Source: Nitrosopumilus sp. | GTDB lineage: Archaea > Thermoproteota > Nitrososphaeria > Nitrososphaerales > Nitrosopumilaceae | Length of the DNA stretch: 64,000 nucleotides | Reading direction: 5' to 3' | Assembly (NCBI RefSeq): GCF_025699255.1 | Contig: NZ_JAILWA010000005.1 | Location: forward strand, 1-64,000 | Part shown: positions 16,258 to 25,790 of the stretch, piece after piece | Position numbering within the stretch: position 1 is the stretch's first letter | Layout: every line of letters starts with the position of its first letter | Made by a program: the position numbers and the translations under genes | Notes under the pieces: model-generated | Told to the model about the DNA's origin: nothing | Database searches by the model: none | What the model saw: only the letters and a program-made list of their open reading frames with translations

Positions 16258-17004
16258 ATGCAGATAGTTCAAATCTCTGATCTACATGTAGGGTCTCAAT
16301 TCTTACAAGATAAGTTTGATACATTAGTTGATGAAGTAAATCAATTAAATCCTGATGTAATCATCATCACTGGCGATTTGACAAATGAGGGACTGATGAA
16401 AGAATATGAGAAATGTAAATCTCTTTTAACAAAATTCAAAACAAAAAAAATTATTACAATTAGTGGAAATCATGATTATAGAAATACAGGCTATCTATTA
16501 TTCAAAAAATTTTTTCCATTTGAAACTGTAAATGAATTGGGAGATGATGTTGTTTTGGTAACTGTTGGAACCGCTAGGCCTGATAGAAATGAAGGTGAAG
16601 TAGGATACAGACAAAATTTATGGTTAGAAAGAACTATGAAGAAATACAAAGATAAAGTCAAGATTGTTGCTATGCACCATCATTTGATTGCAATTCCTGA
16701 TACTGGTTCTGATCAGCTAACTGTTGTTGACGCTGGTGATGTTCTAAGAACTATTTTAGATTCAAAAGTTGATGTTGTGTTATGTGGTCATAAGCACAGA
16801 CCTTGGGCTTGGAATTTCAGATCTCTTACTGTTGTAAATGCAGGTACTGCTACATCTGAAAGAGTTAGAGGCTTTTTTGAGAATACTTACAATATACTTA
16901 CCATTGTTGATAAAAAAGTTCAGGTTGATCTCAAGATTGTTGGTGGAAAAAGACTTCCAATTGATGATATTGTGAATAATTATAGCCAATTTCGCGACGA
17001 ATGA
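16258..17004 (+). CDS. Calcineurin-like metallophosphoesterase
   Basis: A 248-residue phosphoesterase with the full metal-site set: DLHVG, GDLTNEG, GNHDYR, AMHHH and CGHKHRP. It most resembles cAMP phosphodiesterase/CpdA-type enzymes, but the substrate cannot be read from sequence. It is probably a cytosolic enzyme with a dinuclear metal centre. It stands alone just before tRNA-Ser. Confidence 0.82.
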   Translation: MQIVQISDLHVGSQFLQDKFDTLVDEVNQLNPDVIIITGDLTNEGLMKEYEKCKSLLTKFKTKKIITISGNHDYRNTGYLLFKKFFPFETVNELGDDVVLVTVGTARPDRNEGEVGYRQNLWLERTMKKYKDKVKIVAMHHHLIAIPDTGSDQLTVVDAGDVLRTILDSKVDVVLCGHKHRPWAWNFRSLTVVNAGTATSERVRGFFENTYNILTIVDKKVQVDLKIVGGKRLPIDDIVNNYSQFRDE

Positions 17005-17037
17005 ATTTATTTACAGATTAATTCTAGGGCTCATTAT

Positions 17038-17124
17038 GCGGGGATCGCCTAGCCTGGTAGGGCGTAGGATTGCTAATCCTATGTCCGCAAGGACACGGGG
17101 GTTCAAATCCCCCTCCCCGCGCCA
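17038..17124 (+). tRNA. tRNA-Ser(GCT)
   Basis: Acceptor GCGGGGA pairs with TCCCCGC. The anticodon stem TAGGA/TCCTA closes a TTGCTAA loop giving anticodon GCT. The long variable arm TGTCCGCAAGGACA marks a class II tRNA, and the T arm is GGGGG/CCCCC around TTCAAAT. The discriminator G is at 17121 and CCA appears encoded to 17124. A TATA-like TTTATTTA about 28 bp upstream is consistent with a promoter. Confidence 0.95.
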
Positions 17125-17159
17125 TTAAAACTTAATAGACCGATTCGAGAAGTTTTTTC

Positions 17160-17321
17160 ATGGGACGAAGAAAAACACAAAAAATCATTCGTACTGGTCC
17201 AAAAAATGCTACTACTGGAATGTGTCCTATTTGTAAAACAATTGGTAAAATTTTCATTCTTGGCTCTCCAGGTGAAGAGAGAGCAAAATGTGAAAAATGT
17301 CGTCAAGAATTTGAGTTATAG
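17160..17321 (+). CDS. Elf1-like zinc-ribbon protein (53 aa)
   Basis: A 53-residue protein beginning MGRRKTQKIIR, with CPIC and CEKC knuckles 24 residues apart. The MGRRK start plus a four-Cys ribbon resembles the transcription elongation factor Elf1 and its short archaeal relatives. The assignment is tentative. It follows tRNA-Ser by 35 nt. Confidence 0.55.
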   Translation: MGRRKTQKIIRTGPKNATTGMCPICKTIGKIFILGSPGEERAKCEKCRQEFEL

Positions 17322-17394
17322 TTCAAAAAGCTAGCCTGTCCGTCAAAATATTTACCCATAACTTTTTAAGACAATTTTTTCCAGAAAGATAATC

Positions 17395-17565
17395 ATGAGT
17401 TCAGAAGCTGAAACTATCTATGAGCGAGTTGCAAAACTTGAAGATGAAATTGCATTGCTCAGAAGTGAAGTAGATATTCTAAAACGAGCATTGAGAAATA
17501 AAATTGCCCGTCATGAAATATCAATGATCAAGAAAGGAACTGACGTAGATTCTATCATTGATTAA
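17395..17565 (+). CDS. Small coiled-coil protein (56 aa)
   Basis: ATG to TAA encodes 56 residues with a heptad-like stretch from YERVAKLEDEIALLRSEVD through ILKRALR. No known domain is recognised. Codon use is like its neighbours. Its last 4 nt overlap the convergent SirB1-like gene. Confidence 0.6.
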   Translation: MSSEAETIYERVAKLEDEIALLRSEVDILKRALRNKIARHEISMIKKGTDVDSIID

Positions 17566-18380
17566 TTTTTTGTCTTTATACTTCTAATCAATTCTAAAAT
17601 AAAATCTACATCTTCTGCATTTGGATTGATCTCCAAATATTTATTCAGATATTTTAAAGCTCTTTCAGAATTTTGTAATCTTTCTTCTAAAATTCCTTTA
17701 TCTCTAATATCTTCTGGGGATTCTGGTTCAATTGCTAATACCATATTGACACAACGTAATGCTTTTTCATAAACAAAAGATTGGACATAAGAGTTTTTTA
17801 AATTTCTTGTAAGACGAACTAAAATCTGTTCTGTTTTCACTTCATCAAGAAATTCTGGTTGAAATTCCAATTGACCTCCATAATTTGCATCCAAAATATC
17901 TTGTAAATCATCTACATCAAGTAATCGTCCATCATAAAATGGATCTAATATCATTTCTTCATTGTATTTTACTAAGATATGACTGGGAAAACCTACAATC
18001 TTGAGATCTAAACCAATAAACTTTGCAATTTCTACATAAAGAATAGAAATTGTAATTGGAAGTCCTGTTTTTTTGTCAATTACTTCATTTAGAAAATTAT
18101 TTTTTGGATTATAGTAATCATCGTCATCTCCACTAAAACCTAGATTTTCAAAAAGATGCTCATTTAACATTGAAATTAAATATGTTGGATTTTTAACATC
18201 GCTGATTGATTCTTTTAGAGATTTACCAATTCGATTTATCTTTTTTACATATTCATCCACATCAAGATCTGGATATTCTAAAATTTGAGCAAATTTTAGA
18301 CATTTTTCAACTAAGTTGAAACCTGGATTATTTACAAATGAAACCCATTCTGCAACTAATGGATCAAATTTTTCTTCCAA
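17562..18380 (-). CDS. SirB1-like transglutaminase-fold protein with TPR-like tail
   Basis: A 272-residue protein. The middle contains KKTGLPITISILYVEIAKFIGLDLKIVGFPSHILVKY and ILDPFYDGRLLD, the signature of the SirB1/transglutaminase-like family. The C-terminal third has TPR-like helices (RALKYLNKYLEINPNAED). The family is widespread but its activity is poorly defined. The catalytic Cys of true transglutaminases is not evident. It lies 3 nt downstream of the 407-aa gene, so co-transcription is likely. Confidence 0.75.
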   Translation of the reverse strand: MEEKFDPLVAEWVSFVNNPGFNLVEKCLKFAQILEYPDLDVDEYVKKINRIGKSLKESISDVKNPTYLISMLNEHLFENLGFSGDDDDYYNPKNNFLNEVIDKKTGLPITISILYVEIAKFIGLDLKIVGFPSHILVKYNEEMILDPFYDGRLLDVDDLQDILDANYGGQLEFQPEFLDEVKTEQILVRLTRNLKNSYVQSFVYEKALRCVNMVLAIEPESPEDIRDKGILEERLQNSERALKYLNKYLEINPNAEDVDFILELIRSIKTKN

Positions 18381-18383
18381 TTG

Positions 18384-19607
18384 TTACAAACTCAGTTTTT
18401 TAAGATATAGTTGAGGATCTTTAAGTTCTCTAGTGTTTGGAGGAATTTCTATCATTTTTTTGAATGTATCTTTGCCTAGTTTTTCATACACGATTTCTGT
18501 AAAATCTTTACCCATGTTTTTTCTAACTTGATATGATGAAAAATCTGTTCCCATAAACGTCGAAAGATAATTCTGAAAATCTTTATCCTCTTTTAAGATG
18601 CTCTCAATTGCAAAAGCAGCCATGCCTTCCATAGCAGTAAACGCGGCATGATGTTGTTGAATTGGAACAAGCCATTTTTTGTAAATGTCTAATAATTCTG
18701 GTATTAATTCTCCAATTTTTGGATCTATTTCAACATGTGTAAATGTCATTACATCTGGTCCAATTTGTTCAATTAAGAAATGATCTGGATTCAAAAAGAA
18801 AAACAGGTTTGCTTTTTTTGCAAATGGAAAATCATCTGGAACTGCTTGTAATTGACAATATTCTGATAATTTATTCACCACTTCTGTATCTAATGATAAG
18901 ATAATTTTTGCTAACTCTTCATTAATTTTATTGACTTCTGTTGCAGCATTTTTGTTTACTTGTTGTAGGTTTTCTTGAGTAGAATGAATTAACTCTTCTA
19001 ATACTGTCATTTTAACTGCTCCCAGATACCCTGAATTAACATTTTCAAATCGTAATTCGTATGGTTCCCCCTGTTTATGGAGAATTATTTGTGGATACCT
19101 AGATAAAATAAATTTGTTTAAATAAATTACAGAATCAAGATAATCTCCATACGTTGTTGTGATTTTAGAAATGTACTGTATTGCATATGTTGAATATACT
19201 AAATATTTTGCAGTGTCTTGTTGCATAAGCTCTGCAATTTTTTTAAGATCTTCTTTTGCTACTGCATTAAATAATTCTGAAACAAATTCTTTTGATTCAT
19301 TATCTGCAAATACTTTATTTCCCTTAATTCTTTTTAATTCTGCTAACTCTGGAAATTTTAATACTATGTTGTCTGGAACTTTAACGCCTAAAAATCCTTC
19401 AACTTTGTCTTTAAAATTAGGAAATACTGAATTAGCAATTTCATCTAATTCTTTGAATTGAACTTTATTTGAAATGTCCTCTTTGGCTTTAACTGCTAAT
19501 TCAATAATCTCTTTTTCCTCGTTTAATTCCACTGCTAATTGACCAAATAATGCCTCTGCAAACTCTTGAAATTCTCCCATTTTGCATAAAATCTGAAAAT
19601 ACTCCAT
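18384..19607 (-). CDS. Conserved hypothetical protein (407 aa)
   Basis: No domain recognised. The protein is mostly helical with acidic stretches, has no signal peptide, and contains LEELIHSTQEN and QQHHAAFTAMEGMAAFAIES. The first is not a canonical HExxH motif. A second possible start is the ATG nine codons in (MGEFQEF). It is followed closely by the SirB1-like gene on the same strand, so the two may act together. Confidence 0.6.
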   Translation of the reverse strand: MEYFQILCKMGEFQEFAEALFGQLAVELNEEKEIIELAVKAKEDISNKVQFKELDEIANSVFPNFKDKVEGFLGVKVPDNIVLKFPELAELKRIKGNKVFADNESKEFVSELFNAVAKEDLKKIAELMQQDTAKYLVYSTYAIQYISKITTTYGDYLDSVIYLNKFILSRYPQIILHKQGEPYELRFENVNSGYLGAVKMTVLEELIHSTQENLQQVNKNAATEVNKINEELAKIILSLDTEVVNKLSEYCQLQAVPDDFPFAKKANLFFFLNPDHFLIEQIGPDVMTFTHVEIDPKIGELIPELLDIYKKWLVPIQQHHAAFTAMEGMAAFAIESILKEDKDFQNYLSTFMGTDFSSYQVRKNMGKDFTEIVYEKLGKDTFKKMIEIPPNTRELKDPQLYLKKLSL

Positions 19608-19675
19608 TTAAGATTATCTTGATTTTTTTATCAAACAAATAATTAATTCAAAAATTATGATACTATTATCTGAAA

Positions 19676-20548
19676 ATGTTTGAATCTAGTCTTGAATTTT
19701 TGAGATGTGTTAGATGTTGTTCAAAATTAGAATTAAATGTACTTAAGAGTGATAAAGAAATTCTAGAGGGAATTTTAGAATGCAAAAAATGCAATTCTAA
19801 ATTCCCAATTGTTGAGAAAATTCCAATTCTTTGGGATAATTTTTCCAATTATTTATCTTCACGTAGAAAATTAGGTGGCCAGATTTATCAGTTAATTGAA
19901 AATCATACATTAAAACAATTTTGTAAAACATCTCTATCACAAATTCATCAATTTGAAGATGATAGAACTCAACTTGAAGAACGATGGTCAAAAATTTATC
20001 AAACTAGCAAATCCTCAATATTTTATTCACAAATTAAAAAAAATATTGATTTGACAAAAAAATCTAATTTAGTTTTAGAATATGGTTGTTCAATCGGTAT
20101 AATGACTTCTTCTTTAGCTGAATCAAATAGAATTGTTTTTGGAATTGATAGATCATTTGCTGCATTAAGAGTGGCAAAAAAATTCTGTAAAAACAATCTT
20201 GATTATGTTGTAGCTGATTTTCTTTCACCTGTATTTGGAAAATTACAATTTGATCTAGTTTTGGCATTAAATGTATTAGAACTAGTTGAACCTCTGAAAT
20301 TATTGACTCATATTTCAAAACAAATTTCTACTGGTCGATTCATAATTAGTGATCCTTATGATTTTGAACGAGGAATGAATTCTGTAAAAAACCCATTAGA
20401 TGAAAAATCATTAAGAATGAATTTGAAGAAATTAGGCTTTAAAATCACCTCAAACACAAAGTCTCCTTCTCACATTACTTGGAATTTGAAATTAAATTCG
20501 CGTGCTACACTAAATTATGATGTTGATTTGATTATTGGTGAAAAATAG
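19676..20548 (+). CDS. SAM-dependent methyltransferase with N-terminal Trm112-like zinc ribbon
   Basis: A 290-residue protein. The first ~55 residues (LRCVRCCSKLEL, LECKKCNSKFPIVEKIPIL) form a four-Cys Trm112/UPF0434-like ribbon. The rest is a class I methyltransferase fold with LVLEYGCSIGIMTSSLA and LVLALNVLEL. The substrate is unknown. It is divergent from the 407-aa gene. Confidence 0.75.
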   Translation: MFESSLEFLRCVRCCSKLELNVLKSDKEILEGILECKKCNSKFPIVEKIPILWDNFSNYLSSRRKLGGQIYQLIENHTLKQFCKTSLSQIHQFEDDRTQLEERWSKIYQTSKSSIFYSQIKKNIDLTKKSNLVLEYGCSIGIMTSSLAESNRIVFGIDRSFAALRVAKKFCKNNLDYVVADFLSPVFGKLQFDLVLALNVLELVEPLKLLTHISKQISTGRFIISDPYDFERGMNSVKNPLDEKSLRMNLKKLGFKITSNTKSPSHITWNLKLNSRATLNYDVDLIIGEK

Positions 20549-20568
20549 AACTATTCTATATTAGAAAA

Positions 20569-20694
20569 TCACATATCTATTCTGGTATTTTTTGATTGTT
20601 CTTTTAATTTATGAAACCATGACTTTGTTTTTTGATTGATTTCGGACATTAATTCATCCATCTCTTTATGATATAATTCGTTTGAATCTGTCAT
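20569..20694 (-). CDS. Small hypothetical protein (41 aa)
   Basis: ATG to TGA encodes 41 residues (MTDSNELYHKEMDELMSEIN then a basic helix). A purine-rich GGGGGGAATGGG precedes the start. It is predicted helical and charged with no known family. It occupies the otherwise empty gap 20549-20783. Confidence 0.4.
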   Translation of the reverse strand: MTDSNELYHKEMDELMSEINQKTKSWFHKLKEQSKNTRIDM

Positions 20695-20783
20695 CCCATT
20701 CCCCCCAAAATATTAAATCAAAAAATTTTTGTTCTGAAATTATTTAGAAATTTGTCATATTCTATTTGCACAAACAACTCAAA

Positions 20784-21260
20784 CTAAATCAAATCTTTCC
20801 AAATTCCTTGAAAATCATCACTAGGTACAACTGACACAATTTTGATTTTCCCTAAAGGCCACAGATCTTGCCTCTTATCGTAATATGTGAATTCTCCTTC
20901 TTTGTCTGGATATATCGTAATGGTATCTTGTTGGCCTGGTTCTAATAGTTCTGTTTGAACATTGAATCCGTCAATGTAAAGTCTATGTAATGTTGTTCCA
21001 TTATTGATCACAGTTAGAATATATGCAAATGATGTTCGAGAAAATAATGTGGGATTTATATCTCCTTTAATCCCTTTAACTCCTCTAACTTCTGTAATAC
21101 CATTAATGTCTTCAAAAACTATTGTTTGTTCTACTGTTTCGGCCCAAAATATGTCTACATGTCTTACATTTCCCTGTCCTACAAACCCTATGATTGCAGC
21201 TAATCCAATCATGCCTGCAATCATTGCTCCAATAATCAAGATCTTATCATTTGATTTCAA
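20784..21260 (-). CDS. Membrane-anchored extracellular protein, cupredoxin-like fold possible
   Basis: A 158-residue protein with one N-terminal membrane segment (IGAMIAGMIGLAAIIGFVG) and a beta-rich outer domain. The LEPGQQDTITIYPDKEGEFTYYD segment looks like the PGQ/GEF strands of cupredoxins, but the usual Cys-His-Met copper ligands are missing. Function is unknown. The next two genes on this strand encode other membrane-associated proteins. Confidence 0.55.
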   Translation of the reverse strand: MKSNDKILIIGAMIAGMIGLAAIIGFVGQGNVRHVDIFWAETVEQTIVFEDINGITEVRGVKGIKGDINPTLFSRTSFAYILTVINNGTTLHRLYIDGFNVQTELLEPGQQDTITIYPDKEGEFTYYDKRQDLWPLGKIKIVSVVPSDDFQGIWKDLI

Positions 21261-21331
21261 TTCTATATGTTAACTTGTATTTTCTAGTTTAAGAAACTAG
21301 TTAAAATTTTGTATTTCTGATAAAGTGAAAA

Positions 21332-21631
21332 TTATTTTTCTTTATTTTTATTATCTCGAATTGCATCATACATTGCAAGAAACTGTTCAGGTTCGTTAAG
21401 TCTATAGTTCTTTTCAAGATTTTGAATTTCTTGGTGCGATAAAGATTCTCCTTTATTATTATAGTATTCTTTAATTATTTCTGAGGGTGTTTTTTTGATG
21501 TTGTATTTTTGAAGAGTTTGATTAATGGATTTTTTTGCCATCAGATCTCTTAATACAAATTTATGAATAAGATAAGATGATAGTCCAATTATTGCAACTA
21601 TGAGTATGGGTATTATGATTATTGAAGCCAT
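21332..21631 (-). CDS. Small single-pass membrane protein (99 aa)
   Basis: An N-terminal hydrophobic segment (IIIIPILIVAIIGLSSYLI) is followed by a charged cytoplasmic-type helix region. No family recognised. It starts 4 nt after the stop of the SPFH gene on the same strand, so it is probably its co-transcribed partner. Confidence 0.6.
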   Translation of the reverse strand: MASIIIIPILIVAIIGLSSYLIHKFVLRDLMAKKSINQTLQKYNIKKTPSEIIKEYYNNKGESLSHQEIQNLEKNYRLNEPEQFLAMYDAIRDNKNKEK

Positions 21632-21635
21632 CTAT

Positions 21636-22499
21636 CTATGGGTTTGTCGGAATTTGTATAAATGGTGTTCCGCCCTCTCCTACAACTAGAGGCAATTTAC
21701 CGTCCCATGCTTGTGTTTTTAGCCAATCTAGATAATTTGGATTTTCGGCAAGTGCTTTGTTGATGATTGCAATTGCTTCGGCCTCACCTTTTGCTTCGGC
21801 AATGTTGGCATTTGCTACCCCTATGGCGTTGGCCTCTCTCTGTCTTGCCTCTACTTCAATTCTTCTCAAGTCATTTTCCGCTTTGAGTGCATTTTGTTCC
21901 GCCTCTACTTTAGATTCGATTGCTTGAGCAAATAATGGTGAGAACTCAAAATCTGTAATTGAAATAACTTCTGTTACCACATTAAATTGATTTAATCTAT
22001 CACGAATAGATGATTCTATATCATCTTTAACTAAAGGTCTTTTTGTAATTAGTTCTTCAGCATTATATCTTGCAGTTACTTGTTTTACCGTCTCTTCAAT
22101 TGCTGGCTGAATCACTCTGTCCTCATAATCTAATCCTAGATTCTTGTATAGTCTGTGCACTGATTCTTTATCTGGGTGATAGTTTACAGTAACAGTAGTT
22201 TCTACTGTTTGCAAATCTCTTGATGCACTTCTAGCATCGTTTGCATACTTTAGTGTACGAACTTCAATATTGACTACTTCGTCTTGGAATGGGACAACAA
22301 AATGCAGACCCTCGTCAAGTGGTGGCTGTGTCAAATCAACTGCATTCCAATGAAGCAAAACTCCTCTGTGACCAGAATCTACTATCTTAACCGATGCTGT
22401 TGCCACTACGCCTATTATAATTAAAATGATGATTGCTGCTACCACTCCTTTGGCAGCACTCATGTTGACATTGACTTTAGGTGATTGATACTTTGACAA
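21636..22499 (-). CDS. SPFH/prohibitin-like membrane protein
   Basis: A 287-residue prohibitin/stomatin-family protein. One N-terminal membrane helix (VVAAIIILIIIGVVATA) is followed by the SPFH core (VDSGHRGVLLHWNAVD, GLHFVVPF) and a long coiled coil rich in Glu/Ala (EAEQNALKAENDLRRIEVEARQ, shown in part: RRIEVEARQREANAIG). Such proteins form membrane-bound rings that scaffold or restrain proteases. A partner in the cell cannot be named. Confidence 0.88.
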   Translation of the reverse strand: MSKYQSPKVNVNMSAAKGVVAAIIILIIIGVVATASVKIVDSGHRGVLLHWNAVDLTQPPLDEGLHFVVPFQDEVVNIEVRTLKYANDARSASRDLQTVETTVTVNYHPDKESVHRLYKNLGLDYEDRVIQPAIEETVKQVTARYNAEELITKRPLVKDDIESSIRDRLNQFNVVTEVISITDFEFSPLFAQAIESKVEAEQNALKAENDLRRIEVEARQREANAIGVANANIAEAKGEAEAIAIINKALAENPNYLDWLKTQAWDGKLPLVVGEGGTPFIQIPTNP

Positions 22500-22601
22500 G
22501 TGTTTACCGTATGTATTTACTACTATTATACCATATTACGGATCTATCAATATCAATTTGATCTCTTAACAAATTTATGAGATCTATGCATCTGTAAACC
22601 C

Positions 22602-23018
22602 ATGGCAGATCCCAACTTTTCTTGGATTTATATCATAATTTTCTTGGCAATTCCTTTAGCAAGAATCATTCCTCGCATTTTAGCAAAAAGAGGAATAGGA
22701 AAAAAATTCTCTCAACCTAATATACAAAACGAATCCTCTGATTTTGCTGATAATAAATTCGATATGTCAGAAAAAACCAAAATCGAGCATTCTAAACCTC
22801 AATCAAAAAATGATCTTGTTTTAGGTGCATTGCACAGAGGTTCAAAAACATTTGAAAACATTCAAAAAAATACTGGACTAGATAATCAAGAACTTGATTC
22901 TATCTTGGAACATTTGGAGAATGATGGATTGCTTAAGGTTGTTCACAAACAGGGATTATTTGGTCCTAAAACCGAACTTTATCCTACTGATAAAGGGTTT
23001 AAGGAATATTACTCTTAA
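22602..23018 (+). CDS. Membrane-anchored winged-helix protein (138 aa)
   Basis: The N-terminus is a hydrophobic helix (FSWIYIIIFLAIPLARIIP). After a polar linker comes a winged-helix domain (residues ~68-135: LVLGALHRGSKTFENIQKNTGL, then LEHLENDGLLKV, as pieces). The layout is a DNA-binding domain tethered to the membrane. Target genes are unknown. It is divergent from the SPFH gene, which could be regulated by it. Confidence 0.65.
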   Translation: MADPNFSWIYIIIFLAIPLARIIPRILAKRGIGKKFSQPNIQNESSDFADNKFDMSEKTKIEHSKPQSKNDLVLGALHRGSKTFENIQKNTGLDNQELDSILEHLENDGLLKVVHKQGLFGPKTELYPTDKGFKEYYS

Positions 23019-23131
23019 CCTTCTCTAAATTTTCAAAAATAAGCCCCTACACGAAAGAGTATTTTGTTGAGGATCTAATTTAATTCTGGACATGGAAATG
23101 GCTTAAATTTCATAATGTTCTTTATACATTA

Positions 23132-23563
23132 ATGACAGATAATGATAAACTATCAAATGAAAAAGATGCATCCATCTGTGATGTTTTAAAATCTGATACT
23201 TCAGAAATAATCAAAAAATTAGAATCTCAGACTCCTTTGATATTTCAGAATTATTCTAATCTATATTCACAATATCTTCACATGTGGGATGATCTTTTTG
23301 GAACTTGCTACATATCAGAAAAAGAATTCTTTGACAAACTCAATATTGATCCTATTGTGCTAAAACAAATTAAGAAAAACTCTGAATCAATAAAGAAAAG
23401 TTCTCTAGAAATTATAGATATGAATTCAAAGTTTTGGGATGAATATTTCAAAATGAGAATTTCAGCAGTTAAATCATATGATTCTTTCTTGCATTCTATG
23501 ATGGAATCTTATGCCAAAATGATTTCACAGTTTAATCAACCATCTAATAAAAACAAAAAATAG
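23132..23563 (+). CDS. Helical hypothetical protein (143 aa)
   Basis: Almost entirely helical, with aromatic-rich repeats (NYSNLYSQYLHMWDDLFG, FWDEYFKMR) and a polar Asn/Lys tail. The pattern loosely recalls phasin/PhaE-like proteins, but I see no PHA synthase nearby and do not assign this. Confidence 0.5.
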   Translation: MTDNDKLSNEKDASICDVLKSDTSEIIKKLESQTPLIFQNYSNLYSQYLHMWDDLFGTCYISEKEFFDKLNIDPIVLKQIKKNSESIKKSSLEIIDMNSKFWDEYFKMRISAVKSYDSFLHSMMESYAKMISQFNQPSNKNKK

Positions 23564-23650
23564 GATCACTTTTTCTCTTGTTCAAAAACCAAACATTGCC
23601 TTTTTTGGTAAAAATCATTTTTCATCAAACTCTTTAAAGTATAATTAATT

Positions 23651-25669
23651 ATGAAATACATGAAATCAATTTGGGCAATAATTCCTTTGATATTATTAGG
23701 GATTGTAGGAATACAGGAATCTCTTTCTGAAGAGATGAACTCAGAACCAAACTCTTTTGTTACTCAATCTGAATTAAAAGAAATGGTTGAGGCATGGATG
23801 TCGAATCCAGATAAAGATGACACTGATCAACGTCTAGAAATTATGAAAGCATATTATGCGTTTGAAGAAACAGGAAATGTTCTATCATATGATCGAGACG
23901 GATTAGTTTTGATGAATCAGATCAGAAAGATGGTTAGTCTAGATCTCCCAAAAGTTGAGCTAGACCAATTGAGACATCAAGTACGTGTAGAATTGGGATT
24001 AGAAATGCCATCAGAAGAAAAGATTTTGTATGTTGATTCAAAACTAGTTGATTGTGTAGGTGTTGGCAAGCAAAAATGCATGCAAATTCGTGAAAATGAA
24101 AATTCTGATTGGCAAAATTTTTACAATTCAATAGAAGGATTTACGTATTCTGAAGGAAAATCTTACAAGATTTCTGTAAAGGTTTCTGATGTTGAAAATC
24201 CTCCTGCAGATGCATCAAGTAAAAAATATGAGCTAATGGATATTCTTGAAACAAGATCTTATTCCAAACATATTCCATACCAAGGTAATTGTGCACCTGG
24301 GTTTGTTTCTCTCGGGAAAATTTGTGTACTAAATGATAGATGTGGTCCTGGCGCATATCCTGGTAAAGTTTGTGTAATGGATGGAGAAAAACAACCCTAT
24401 CTTAGACCTTCACAACAAAGCAATGCAGGAATTCCTGCAAAAGATGTGATTTGTGCTGAAGATAGAAAACTGATGTTCAAATCAGATGCAACTCCAGTTT
24501 GTGTAAAACCAAAATCTATAGATAAATTAGAACAGAGAGGGTGGTATTCCGAAATTCCTGTTATTGCATGTACTTTAGAATATGCTCCAGTTTGTGGTGT
24601 TAATGAAAAAACTTATGGGAATATGTGTGCATTAAATGCAGATCATGTTGCAATGAAAAATAAAGGCGAATGCAAAGTATCTGAAAACCTCACACCATGT
24701 ACATCTGATTGGAGACCTGTTTGTGGAGTTGATGGTATTACTTATGGTAACATGTGTATGCTTGACAGTGCTGGCATCCAATTAGATTATTCTGGAGAAT
24801 GTTCTGATACCATAAAAGAAACAATGGGAATATTTGAAAAAACCTATGAATATACTACTAAACCACCTACCATTGATTCTGATAAAGGATACTTTGTAAC
24901 AGAAATTGCTGATGGTGTCTATTGGTTGATTGGCAGCGGTTACCAAACGATGTTTCTAACTACTGGAGAAGGTGTTGTTGCCTTTGATGCACCAAAACCA
25001 ATTGGAGAAAAATATTTGGCTGCAATCAGTGAAGTAACTTCAGAACCTATCACTCATATGATTTACTCTCACCATCATCAGGATCATACCGGAGCAGCAG
25101 GTGTTATATTTCCTGAAAATATAACATACATTGCACACAAAGATGCTGCAGACTTGTTAGTATCTGACAATGATCCTAATCGTCCTATTCCAAACATGGT
25201 TCTTGAAGGTGATTTCAACTCTTTAGAGATTGGCAATAAAACTATTGAGTTGTATGACATTGGGAATTTTCATTCTAAAGGAAATTTGTTGATACTCTTA
25301 CCACAACATGACGTCGCAATGTTAGTTGATTTGATACGCCCTGCAGAATCTCCTTACCGAGCGTTTGGAGTGACCCCTGACATTGATTTGTACCTGAAAT
25401 CTCATGATGATTTACAAGAATTTGACTTTCAAGTTCTGATTTCTGGTCATACTGGACTATTAGCAACAAAAGAGCATATTGAGACAAATAAAATATTCAC
25501 CTTATCTGTCATGGAAAATGCAAAGAACGCCTTAGATTCATTGAATTCAGATCCTATTGAGACCTGTACAACTAATTCAATCAATCAATGGGAAGGAAAA
25601 TTGGGAAATTTGGATGCGTTTATGACTGATCATTGTACTGTCATGATTGAATATTTGCAACAAAAATAA
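23651..25669 (+). CDS. Secreted DUF4377-double Kazal-metallo-beta-lactamase fusion protein
   Basis: A 672-residue exported protein with a signal-like N-terminus (IWAIIPLILLGIVGI). Order: a helical region to ~120; a DUF4377-type domain at ~125-205 (VDCVGVGKQKCMQIREN, NPPADAS); a Cys-rich part with GIPAKDVIC; two Kazal-type modules at ~307-341 and ~350-384 (PVCGVNEKTYGNMC, PVCGVDGITYGNMC). A metallo-beta-lactamase domain follows from ~415, with the metal motif HHHQDH at 474-479. The combination suggests an extracellular hydrolase, perhaps protease-protected. The substrate is unknown. Confidence 0.82.
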   Translation: MKYMKSIWAIIPLILLGIVGIQESLSEEMNSEPNSFVTQSELKEMVEAWMSNPDKDDTDQRLEIMKAYYAFEETGNVLSYDRDGLVLMNQIRKMVSLDLPKVELDQLRHQVRVELGLEMPSEEKILYVDSKLVDCVGVGKQKCMQIRENENSDWQNFYNSIEGFTYSEGKSYKISVKVSDVENPPADASSKKYELMDILETRSYSKHIPYQGNCAPGFVSLGKICVLNDRCGPGAYPGKVCVMDGEKQPYLRPSQQSNAGIPAKDVICAEDRKLMFKSDATPVCVKPKSIDKLEQRGWYSEIPVIACTLEYAPVCGVNEKTYGNMCALNADHVAMKNKGECKVSENLTPCTSDWRPVCGVDGITYGNMCMLDSAGIQLDYSGECSDTIKETMGIFEKTYEYTTKPPTIDSDKGYFVTEIADGVYWLIGSGYQTMFLTTGEGVVAFDAPKPIGEKYLAAISEVTSEPITHMIYSHHHQDHTGAAGVIFPENITYIAHKDAADLLVSDNDPNRPIPNMVLEGDFNSLEIGNKTIELYDIGNFHSKGNLLILLPQHDVAMLVDLIRPAESPYRAFGVTPDIDLYLKSHDDLQEFDFQVLISGHTGLLATKEHIETNKIFTLSVMENAKNALDSLNSDPIETCTTNSINQWEGKLGNLDAFMTDHCTVMIEYLQQK

Positions 25670-25790
25670 TCAAAAAATTTAGAGCCTCAAACACTTGCAT
25701 AAAGAACAATTTATGAGTTAAAAATAGAATATCTTTGTTGTGGGAAAGATATTTCTCATTGACTTTTCTAATATCAAAAGAACATAGATT

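Noticed and set aside
24570-24800. Kazal modules as eukaryotic contamination
   Set aside because: They are in one continuous frame with archaeal-type codon use and an MBL domain, flanked by thaumarchaeal genes.
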